Assembly (NCBI RefSeq): GCF_938030815.1
Contig: NZ_CALHII010000160.1
Span: 1-27,139 of the forward strand
Reading direction: 5' to 3'
Origin: an uncultured Campylobacter sp.
GTDB lineage: Bacteria > Campylobacterota > Campylobacteria > Campylobacterales > Campylobacteraceae
DNA length: 27,139 nucleotides
Both the position numbers and the translations under genes were made by a program. Shown here piece by piece: positions 14,675-21,318 of this stretch (position 1 is the stretch's first letter; each line of letters begins with the position of its first letter). The notes beneath the pieces are model-generated. The model saw only the letters and a program-made list of their open reading frames with translations, did no database searches and was not told the DNA's origin.

Positions 14675-15745
14675 TTAAATGGAATTTTGTGAAATTTCAT
14701 TAAATTCTGCGATTTTTTGTCCGAATTTTACGGACGTATCAGCCGGGGTTTCAAATTTTAAAAACTCGCTTTGCGCTACGAGTACGATCGTTGAGCCAAG
14801 CTCGAAATTTCCAAAATGATCGCCCTTTTTAAAGTCTAAATTTTCATACTCGTAAAGCGCCTCAGCTCTATTTGCGCATGCATTCGTTTGTATTCGCGTA
14901 TCGAAATCAAATCTCATCTTGCCGACGTTTAAAGCACCCACGAAAACCATCCACAAAATCCCGCCATTTCGCATTTTGCACTTTAAAATCACTCGCTCAT
15001 TTTTTATGTAGAGGTTTGGAATTTTAAGTAAAAATTTCTTCGCCACGCTGTAGAGATCAGCGGGTATGTAAAGCGCCTGCAGCACGCTCAGATCGCACGG
15101 CGCGTGATAATGATGATAATCGCGCGGGCTTAGATAGATGTTTGCGTAGCTTAAATTTACGCCCTTTGTATTTTTGTGGCATTGGGCGTCCTCTGCGCTC
15201 ATTTCGCGACTCGCACCGCTTTCATCGCTATAAATTTCGGCTCGCACGCCGCTTGCGGAATAAGTTGCGCCGCTTTCGCCGTCCATGATTTTTGCTTGCG
15301 CGGCGCGAAATTTCATCCCTGCGCCGGCATCTTTTGCGCACCCGGTTCCAACCTCGCCGCTCCCGTTCGTAGCAACCGCCCCGCCATCTAAATTTTTAAC
15401 CGTTCCGCTGCTTTCACTCGCAGTAAAAGTGCGCCCCAGCAGCTCGCTAAGGCTATATTCGCAGCCCTTTACGCTAAAAGCTCGCAGATCGGCGCAGGTC
15501 CCACTCTCAAAGATCACGCCGTCGCTAGGGCTTATAAAAGCCGTCTCGTCTGTCGCTATCTCGCGCGGACGCAGCAAGCGGCGGATAAAAAGCGCATTTA
15601 AGCTCGCGTAGCTTTGCGGCGGATCAAATTCGCTCATATCGATTTTAAAAAATTCCACATATTTGCGGTTGATAAAATTTTGTATAAATTTAGGGAATTT
15701 CACCGCGGCGATAACCCCGAAAATCCTCGAAATAAAACTTCTCAT
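14675..15745 (-). CDS. psd: Phosphatidylserine decarboxylase with internal insertion
   Basis: Psd makes phosphatidylethanolamine from phosphatidylserine at the inner membrane. The proenzyme cleaves itself at LGST (residues 316-319, Ser318), leaving a pyruvoyl group. Also visible are SPSDGVI (72-78, with the active-site Asp) and YLSPRDYHHYHAP (204-216, with the catalytic His). At 356 residues it is about 90 longer than the roughly 266 typical of campylobacters. The extra segment is residues 109-196, rich in Gly, Ala, Ser and Glu, between SLSELLGR and LSYANIYLSPRDY. Catalytic parts are intact. The ATG directly abuts the stop codon of the metallophosphoesterase gene, so this is the last gene of a four-gene operon. 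Confidence 0.95.
   Translation of the reverse strand: MRSFISRIFGVIAAVKFPKFIQNFINRKYVEFFKIDMSEFDPPQSYASLNALFIRRLLRPREIATDETAFISPSDGVIFESGTCADLRAFSVKGCEYSLSELLGRTFTASESSGTVKNLDGGAVATNGSGEVGTGCAKDAGAGMKFRAAQAKIMDGESGATYSASGVRAEIYSDESGASREMSAEDAQCHKNTKGVNLSYANIYLSPRDYHHYHAPCDLSVLQALYIPADLYSVAKKFLLKIPNLYIKNERVILKCKMRNGGILWMVFVGALNVGKMRFDFDTRIQTNACANRAEALYEYENLDFKKGDHFGNFELGSTIVLVAQSEFLKFETPADTSVKFGQKIAEFNEISQNSI
15158..15421 (-). other. Low-complexity in-frame insertion in psd
   Basis: This segment encodes residues 109-196, Gly/Ala/Ser/Glu-rich with pieces such as GSGEVGTGCAKDAGAG and DGESGATYSASG. It has no counterpart in Psd. It lacks the regular AAATT cores of the queC and priA tracts, so it may be of different origin or an older, more diverged tract. 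Confidence 0.65.
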
Positions 15746-16873
15746 CTATGCCTTTCTAAGCTTAAGCAGCGCGATTTCGGCATCGGCAAAGACCCTTATC
15801 GGCGGGCCCCAAAACCCTACGCCGCTGCTTACGTAAATTTGCTTCAGCCCGTCGTTATACAGCCCGTAAAGATACTTCTGGCTAAGCAGCACCAAAAGCG
15901 TCCACGGGAAAATTTGCCCCGCGTGCGTGTGTCCGCAGATACACAGATCGACCTCGTCGCGCACGAAGTCCACGACGTATTTGGGCTGATGAGCGAGTAA
16001 AATTTTTGGTTTATCGGGGTCTGCCTGCGCTAGCGCAGCGCCGAGATCTGGCTGCATATATCCGAAGCGAAAGCCGCTAAGATCGTGCACGCCCATTAAA
16101 TTTAGCCCTTCAAATTCCACGCTTTCGTTTTGCAGCACCCGCACGCCCGCTTTTTGCATCGCCGCTATAAGCCCGCTTGCGTCGCCGCGGTAATATTCGT
16201 GGTTGCCCGTGACGAAAAAGATGGGTTTTTTTATCGCCTCAAGAGGCTGCAAAATATCCCCGAGCTCATCCGAGCGCAGATCAAACATATCGCCCACGAT
16301 CAGTAGCGCATCGTAATTTAGCGAGTTTATCTGCGCTACGACGCCTTGTAAAAATTCCTTTTTCAAAAACTCGCCCAGATGCACGTCTGAGATGACGGCA
16401 AAACTTAGCTCGCGAGCTAAGTTTTTGATTTTTATTTCGCGCTCGGTGATTTTTGGAATTTTTAGTGCATTATAAAGCCCTTTAAAAATATAGCTAAACG
16501 CCATTATTACGAAGGTTACGTCGATAAAGGTTTTTAAAAATTTCCGCCTGTTTTCGCTAAATTTAACCACATGCGCGGCGGCGCTTAGCACGTCGTAAGC
16601 AAGGCAGATAAAAAAGAGCGAAAAGGACGCTGCCATGCAAAATACGCAAGCTTTATAGAGCAACTCATTTTTAAAGCTTCCATTAAGCCCAAAACCCACA
16701 AAAAATATCGCATCTAAAATCGCCAAAGCTACGCAAAGCAAGCTCAAGGCGGGGCGAAACGTGGCGAAGCCTTTATATGGCGCAAAGCGCGCGCTGATCG
16801 ATCTGTATACGTAAAAATTAAAAAACAGAAATAAAACCGTGCCGACAATCGGGAAAATATAGGCGCTTTTCAA
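15746..16873 (-). CDS. Membrane-anchored calcineurin-like metallophosphoesterase
   Basis: The protein has 375 residues. Four hydrophobic segments (about residues 5-25, 40-62, 73-97 and 116-132) precede a catalytic domain with all metal-binding motifs: DVHLG (163-167), GDMFD (194-198), GNHEY (223-227), LAHQP and CGHTHAG. It belongs to the YkuE/YaeI-like group, some members of which remove phosphate from lipids or lipid-linked sugars; the substrate here is unknown. The TTG start at 16873 is 3 nt after the regulator's stop, with AAGG in the preceding gene's end. It lies directly before psd, as also remembered for C. jejuni (Cj0846-Cj0847), which hints at a phospholipid or envelope role. Confidence 0.92.
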   Translation of the reverse strand: MKSAYIFPIVGTVLFLFFNFYVYRSISARFAPYKGFATFRPALSLLCVALAILDAIFFVGFGLNGSFKNELLYKACVFCMAASFSLFFICLAYDVLSAAAHVVKFSENRRKFLKTFIDVTFVIMAFSYIFKGLYNALKIPKITEREIKIKNLARELSFAVISDVHLGEFLKKEFLQGVVAQINSLNYDALLIVGDMFDLRSDELGDILQPLEAIKKPIFFVTGNHEYYRGDASGLIAAMQKAGVRVLQNESVEFEGLNLMGVHDLSGFRFGYMQPDLGAALAQADPDKPKILLAHQPKYVVDFVRDEVDLCICGHTHAGQIFPWTLLVLLSQKYLYGLYNDGLKQIYVSSGVGFWGPPIRVFADAEIALLKLRKA

Positions 16874-16876
16874 ACT

Positions 16877-17515
16877 CTAGCCTTGGATATACTCGTCCAG
16901 CTTATCTTTATCAAAGCCCGTGATTTCTTGCTTATCGTCCAAAATTAGCGCGCCGCTCTTTTTAAATTTAGTGATGGTGCGCGAGAAGGTCTCGGGAGTT
17001 ACATTTAGAATCCTGGCTATTCTAGTGTATTTCGTGCTCATAAAAATATCGAAATTCTCGCTGATAAACTTAGCGATCTTGCCGTCGCAGCTAAGCACGA
17101 CTTGATTATCAAAGACCGCATTTAGCGCTCGGATCTTCTCAGACATCGATTTTAAAAGCTCCAGGCAAATCTTTGGATCGCTCATAAACTCGTTTTTAAA
17201 TTTTTCATAATCGATCTTTAGCACCTCGCCGTTTGTCGAAAACACGCCGCTTGCAGGATAGCTCGTCTCTTCGAAATTTACCATCTCCGCCACGAGCGAG
17301 ATGGGGCGGATCTCGCGCATATGGATCTCACGCCCCTTTGCGGAGGTTTTATAGATTTTTAAAATTCCTTTTAGCAGGATTAATAGATACTGCGAGCGCT
17401 CGCCCTCGAAAAATAAAATTTCGCCCTTTTTGTAGCTTTTATGGATGCTAATCTGCTCCAAACGATCGATTTGCGCTGCGCTTAGAGCTTTAAAATAAGG
17501 AATTCTCTCAAGCAT
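16877..17515 (-). CDS. Crp/Fnr-family transcription regulator
   Basis: This 212-residue regulator has an N-terminal cyclic-nucleotide-binding-like beta-roll (GEILFFEGERSQYLLILLKG, residues 31-50), a dimer helix and a C-terminal winged helix with RIARILNVTPETFSRTI as recognition region. The Cys clusters of oxygen-sensing Fnr are absent and the cAMP-binding residues are not evident, so the signal is unknown; a redox or nitrosative signal as for NssR-type regulators is possible. It is the second gene of the mscL operon, 9 nt after mscL and 3 nt before the phosphoesterase gene. The ATG at 17515 lacks a strong Shine-Dalgarno sequence, pointing to coupling with mscL translation. Confidence 0.92.
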   Translation of the reverse strand: MLERIPYFKALSAAQIDRLEQISIHKSYKKGEILFFEGERSQYLLILLKGILKIYKTSAKGREIHMREIRPISLVAEMVNFEETSYPASGVFSTNGEVLKIDYEKFKNEFMSDPKICLELLKSMSEKIRALNAVFDNQVVLSCDGKIAKFISENFDIFMSTKYTRIARILNVTPETFSRTITKFKKSGALILDDKQEITGFDKDKLDEYIQG

Positions 17516-17524
17516 CGCCGTAAC

Positions 17525-17926
17525 CTATTTTTTAAGCAGGTCTCGTATCTCGCTAAGAAGTTTGACCTCTTCGCTAGGCTCGGCAGGTGCTGCCGGCTCC
17601 GGCGCAGGAGCAGGCTTTTTAAGCTTATTGATCGCCTTGATCGCGCAGAATATACAAAATGCGATGATGATGAAATCGACCGTTACTTGGATAAACGAGC
17701 CGTAGTTTATCGTAATGGCCGGGGTCTGCCCCACCGCTTCTTTTAGCACTATCTTAAGATCGGTAAAATTCATACCCCCAGTAAGAAGTCCTAAAACCGG
17801 CATCATAATGTCGCTTACGAGCGAGGTTACGATCTTGCCGAAAGCTCCGCCGATGACGACGCCCACCGCCATATCGATGACGTTTCCTTTCATCGCAAAT
17901 TCTTTGAATTCCTGAATGAAACTCAT
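17525..17926 (-). CDS. mscL: Large-conductance mechanosensitive channel MscL
   Basis: MscL forms a homopentameric inner-membrane channel that opens under membrane tension to release solutes on osmotic downshock. At 133 residues it has the normal length. The N-terminal amphipathic helix (MSFIQEFKEFAMKGN), TM1 with the pore pattern DMAVGVVIGGAFGKIV, a periplasmic loop, TM2 (VDFIIIAFCIFCAIKAIN) and a C-terminal Pro/Ala linker with a charged helix ending EIRDLLKK are all visible. The ATG has AAGGAG 5 nt upstream. It is first in a minus-strand operon mscL, regulator, phosphoesterase, psd, and is divergent from gltX. Confidence 0.97.
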   Translation of the reverse strand: MSFIQEFKEFAMKGNVIDMAVGVVIGGAFGKIVTSLVSDIMMPVLGLLTGGMNFTDLKIVLKEAVGQTPAITINYGSFIQVTVDFIIIAFCIFCAIKAINKLKKPAPAPEPAAPAEPSEEVKLLSEIRDLLKK

Positions 17927-17963
17927 ATTGTCTCCTTAAATAAAATGCGCCGATATTAGCCTA

Positions 17964-18008
17964 TTTTTGCTTTGTTTTTGCTTTTTATTAGGAAGTAAAA
18001 AGTATAAT
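17964..18008 (+). promoter_or_regulatory. Promoter of gltX operon
   Basis: TATAAT at 18003-18008 is preceded by T-runs at 17964-17968, 17975-17979 and 17982-17986. This is the spaced T-rich upstream pattern that replaces a -35 box in Campylobacter sigma-70 promoters. It lies 32 nt before the TTG start. Confidence 0.75.
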
Positions 18009-18040
18009 CCCAGCTTAAATTTAAACCCAAAGGACCTAAA

Positions 18041-19357
18041 TTGTATCGCTTCGCTCCGTCGCCCACCGGCGATATGCATATCGGAAATTTACGCGCGGCT
18101 ATTTTTAACTACATCTGCTCACTGCAAGATAAAAGCGGCTTTATTTTGCGCATCGAGGATACCGACACTGCGCGCAATATTGAAGGCAAAGATCAAGAGA
18201 TAATCGAAATTTTAAAGCGCTTCGGCATCTCGTGGCAGAGCCTGTATTATCAAAGCAAAAATTTAAAATTTCATCAGCAATTCGCTGCCAAGCTACTCGC
18301 CGAGAAAAAGGCGTTTTGCTGTTTTTGCAGCGAGGAGGAGCTGGAAGCGAAAAAGCAAGCCGCCAAGGACGCGGGTGAGGCGTATCGCTACGACGGGCAC
18401 TGCGAGCATTTAAGCGACGAAGAGGTGCTTGGCTGCGGCAAGCCCTTTACTATCCGCCTTAAAAAGCCGGATCACGCGCTGGAATTTACCGACGCGATCA
18501 AGGGCCGTATCGCATTTGAGCCGCAGAATATCGACAGCTTTGTCATCATGCGCGCGGACAAGACGCCTACATATAACTTCGCCTGCGCCTGCGACGATAT
18601 GATGCAGGGCGTGAGCTTCGTAATCCGCGGCGAGGATCACGTCTCAAACACTCCGAAGCAAAACTGGATCCGCCAAAGCCTCGGCTACGACGGCGAGATC
18701 AAATACGCGCACCTGCCGATCATATTAAATTCCGAAGGCAAGAAGATGAGCAAGCGCGAAGCTAGCTCCTCGGTAAAATGGCTGCTTCAAAGCGGCTACC
18801 TGCCCGAAGCGATCGCGAACTATCTGATCCTGCTGGGCAACAAAACGCCGCGCGAGGTCTTTAGCATGGATGAGGCGGTGGAGTTTTTCGACATCGCTAA
18901 AATTTCAAAAAGCCCGGCGAAATTTGACGAGGACAAACTCGCTTTCATAAACCGCGAGCATATCAAAAGAGCGAGCGAGCAGCGACTGGCGGAGCTTTTT
19001 GAGCTTGAGCCAAAATTTGCGCCTTTTATAAAATTTTACACTCAAGAAGCGAGCCTTATCCCACATATCAAAGAAAAGATCGCTGCGATCTACGGCGCGA
19101 AAGATATCCCGCAAGAGTGGGCGGCGCAGGCACAGGCGCTACGAGAGTCGATCTTAAATTTATTAAGCTCAAACGGTGCTCCAATGGAATTTAATGATTT
19201 CAAAGCGGCGCTTTCGCAGGCTACGAATTTAAAAGGCAAGAGCTTGTTTATGCCGCTTAGGTTTTTACTGACAGGTGCGCCCCACGGACCGGAGCTTAGC
19301 GAGCTGTATCCGCTGATCCGCGCCGATTTAAAGGAGATACTCGATGCTACTAAATAG
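18041..19357 (+). CDS. gltX: Glutamyl-tRNA synthetase
   Basis: GltX charges tRNA-Glu with glutamate. Epsilonproteobacteria lack GlnRS and commonly carry two GluRS genes, one of which charges tRNA-Gln for the amidotransferase route. The 438-residue protein has the class I signatures HIGN (residues 13-16) and KMSKR (235-239) and a zinc site formed by C94, C96, Y117 and C121. The start MYRFAPSPTGDMHIGNLR is family-typical and begins at a TTG (18041) with AAAGGA at 18029-18034. Whether this is the GltX1 or GltX2 paralogue cannot be settled without the second gene. It is first in an operon with yggT, which overlaps it by 14 nt. It carries no insertion. Confidence 0.96.
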   Translation: MYRFAPSPTGDMHIGNLRAAIFNYICSLQDKSGFILRIEDTDTARNIEGKDQEIIEILKRFGISWQSLYYQSKNLKFHQQFAAKLLAEKKAFCCFCSEEELEAKKQAAKDAGEAYRYDGHCEHLSDEEVLGCGKPFTIRLKKPDHALEFTDAIKGRIAFEPQNIDSFVIMRADKTPTYNFACACDDMMQGVSFVIRGEDHVSNTPKQNWIRQSLGYDGEIKYAHLPIILNSEGKKMSKREASSSVKWLLQSGYLPEAIANYLILLGNKTPREVFSMDEAVEFFDIAKISKSPAKFDEDKLAFINREHIKRASEQRLAELFELEPKFAPFIKFYTQEASLIPHIKEKIAAIYGAKDIPQEWAAQAQALRESILNLLSSNGAPMEFNDFKAALSQATNLKGKSLFMPLRFLLTGAPHGPELSELYPLIRADLKEILDATK

Positions 19358-19640
19358 CGTATTTTACGGCATTTTAGTGAGTATTCACTACGTGATTCAA
19401 GCTTATATGATGCTAATTTTCGTCGCCTGCGTTTTAAGTTTCATCCGTCCAAATCCGTTCGGTAAATTTTATAAAATCGTCCGCGTCATCTCTGCGCTTA
19501 CCGAGCCTGCGTTTGCGCTGGTGCGCCGTTATCTGCCTACGACTTTCGGCGGATTTGATCTTTCGCCGTTAGTGATTTTATTTGTTTTAATGTTTTTTGA
19601 TAATATGATAATTTATATTCTAAATAGGAGCGTTCTTTGA
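19344..19640 (+). CDS. YggT-family membrane protein
   Basis: This small inner-membrane protein of 98 residues has two hydrophobic regions (about residues 5-32 and 72-93) separated by the family block SFIRPNPFGKFYKIVRVISALTEP. YggT proteins are widespread and are linked to cell division, envelope or osmotic functions, without a firm activity. The ATG at 19344 lies inside the end of gltX, with AAGGAG upstream, and the stop overlaps the next start, so the three genes are tightly coupled. The gene order gltX, yggT, slt is as remembered for C. jejuni Cj0845c-Cj0843c. Confidence 0.9.
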   Translation: MLLNSVFYGILVSIHYVIQAYMMLIFVACVLSFIRPNPFGKFYKIVRVISALTEPAFALVRRYLPTTFGGFDLSPLVILFVLMFFDNMIIYILNRSVL

Positions 19641-21301
19641 GAGCCATATGTAAATTTTGCCTTATTTTAACTTTGCTGTGCGCCGCAAGTAGCGGTAAAA
19701 TTTTAAGCTACGAACAGATCAAAGACGAGCCCAAATCCCTAGCCAAGGATTATTACATCTATCGCCTAATTGATGAGACAAAATACAACAAAGCGGAGAT
19801 TAGAGCCTTAAAACAGAGCATCTTTCGCTACAAGGGCAAACTAAAAGAAAAGCTAGATAGAATTTTCGGCGCCGTTCGCCCGCCTAAGCGTCCGGATCGC
19901 TGCGCAGGAGTAACGGCGGCAAATATTTTAGATGCAAATTTAACCTGCAAAAAGGCGCGCTCCTATCCAAATTTCATCGCCAAGCTAAGCCCGTCGGTGC
20001 GCGAGACGCTTGCTTCGCAGCTTGAAAAGTACCAAGACGCGGCAAGTAGAAACGCCGTAAATTTACTGCGCGGATTTAACGACGAAAATCCGAGCGAGTA
20101 TTTTATGCAGAGCCGCAACGCGCAAAACTACTTTTTATATTACAATTATCTAAAAAGCTCCGGCAAGGACGCTCTGATCGACATCGACGCTGATGCGACC
20201 TTCGTTACCGGCCTAAGCGCTCAGCCAAGCTTTAAGGCGGTTCTCAACGACGCGCTAATCAACCGCAAATACCCGCGCCTGCGCCGCTCGCTTATCGGCG
20301 TCGATCCGCTGGCTGTGGACAAGGACGTAGCGTTTATGCTCGGCGTAAATGCCGTCATGCAGGGCGACGAAGGGGCGGCGCTTGCGTTTTTTAGCCGCGC
20401 AGCAGCGAGCTTTGAGAAGCCTCACGATGTACACAATGCGAAATTTTGGATCTACCTGCTAAATGGAGATCAAAACGTCTTGCGCCAGCTTGCTAGCAGC
20501 GATTATTACAGCCTCTACGCGCTGTACGCCAAAGAGGTCTTAGGGGATAGGAATTTAAACATAATCATCCCAAATCCCGCTAAAAATTCCATCGAAGGCT
20601 ACGATATTACCGATCCTTTCGCTTGGGTTCGCACAAAAAATAGCGCCGATAGAATGTCGCGCCCGCAGCTTTTGGAATTTGCCAAAAAATTCGACACCAA
20701 GCAAAGCATCGGCGAGTACTCATACATCATGAATAAAGCAAGCGGCGGCAAGGACAACTTCTATCCGACGCCGTTTATGGAACACATCGGCGACGGCGAT
20801 AACCGCCGCAAAGCGCTAATTTTAGCGCTCGCCCGCCAAGAAAGCCGCTTCGTGCCCGCATCGGTATCTACGTCGTATGCGCTTGGGATGATGCAATTTA
20901 TGCCGTTTTTGGCTAACGAGATTGGAAAAAAACAACTCAAAATCGACGGCTTTGATCAAGACGATATGTTTCGCCCCGAGATCGCTTACCGCTTCGCTAA
21001 CATCCATATCGACTGGCTGGAGCGTAAAATTTACAGCCCGGTTTTCATCGCATACGCTTACAACGGCGGGCTTGGGCTCGTCAAAAAGATGCTTCAGCGC
21101 GGCGATATGTTTAATAAGGGCAAATTTGAGCCGTGGCTTAGCATGGAGCTCGTGCCGTATGCCGAGAGTAGAGACTACGGCAAAAAGGTGCTTGCAAACT
21201 TCATCATCTACTCGCAGATCCTCGATCCGCGCGCGAAAATCTCGGTGCAACAGGAGCTGCAAGATCTGCTGGTACCGAGCAGAAGCGACGATTTCAGATA
21301 A
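19637..21301 (+). CDS. slt: Soluble lytic murein transglycosylase
   Basis: This periplasmic enzyme cleaves peptidoglycan between MurNAc and GlcNAc to form 1,6-anhydro ends. The 554-residue protein has a signal peptide (residues 1 to about 18), a long helical region that in Slt70-type enzymes forms a ring, and a C-terminal SLT domain. That domain has ALARQESRF (catalytic Glu402), SYALGMMQFMP and AYAYNGGLG. The TTG start at 19637 shares 4 nt with the yggT stop, with GGAG at 19627-19630. A Cys at residue 15 follows TLL, which does not make a lipobox. It is followed after 17 nt by a large propeller-like gene in the same direction. Confidence 0.94.
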   Translation: MRAICKFCLILTLLCAASSGKILSYEQIKDEPKSLAKDYYIYRLIDETKYNKAEIRALKQSIFRYKGKLKEKLDRIFGAVRPPKRPDRCAGVTAANILDANLTCKKARSYPNFIAKLSPSVRETLASQLEKYQDAASRNAVNLLRGFNDENPSEYFMQSRNAQNYFLYYNYLKSSGKDALIDIDADATFVTGLSAQPSFKAVLNDALINRKYPRLRRSLIGVDPLAVDKDVAFMLGVNAVMQGDEGAALAFFSRAAASFEKPHDVHNAKFWIYLLNGDQNVLRQLASSDYYSLYALYAKEVLGDRNLNIIIPNPAKNSIEGYDITDPFAWVRTKNSADRMSRPQLLEFAKKFDTKQSIGEYSYIMNKASGGKDNFYPTPFMEHIGDGDNRRKALILALARQESRFVPASVSTSYALGMMQFMPFLANEIGKKQLKIDGFDQDDMFRPEIAYRFANIHIDWLERKIYSPVFIAYAYNGGLGLVKKMLQRGDMFNKGKFEPWLSMELVPYAESRDYGKKVLANFIIYSQILDPRAKISVQQELQDLLVPSRSDDFR

Positions 21302-21318
21302 ATTTACGAGGCGGCAAA

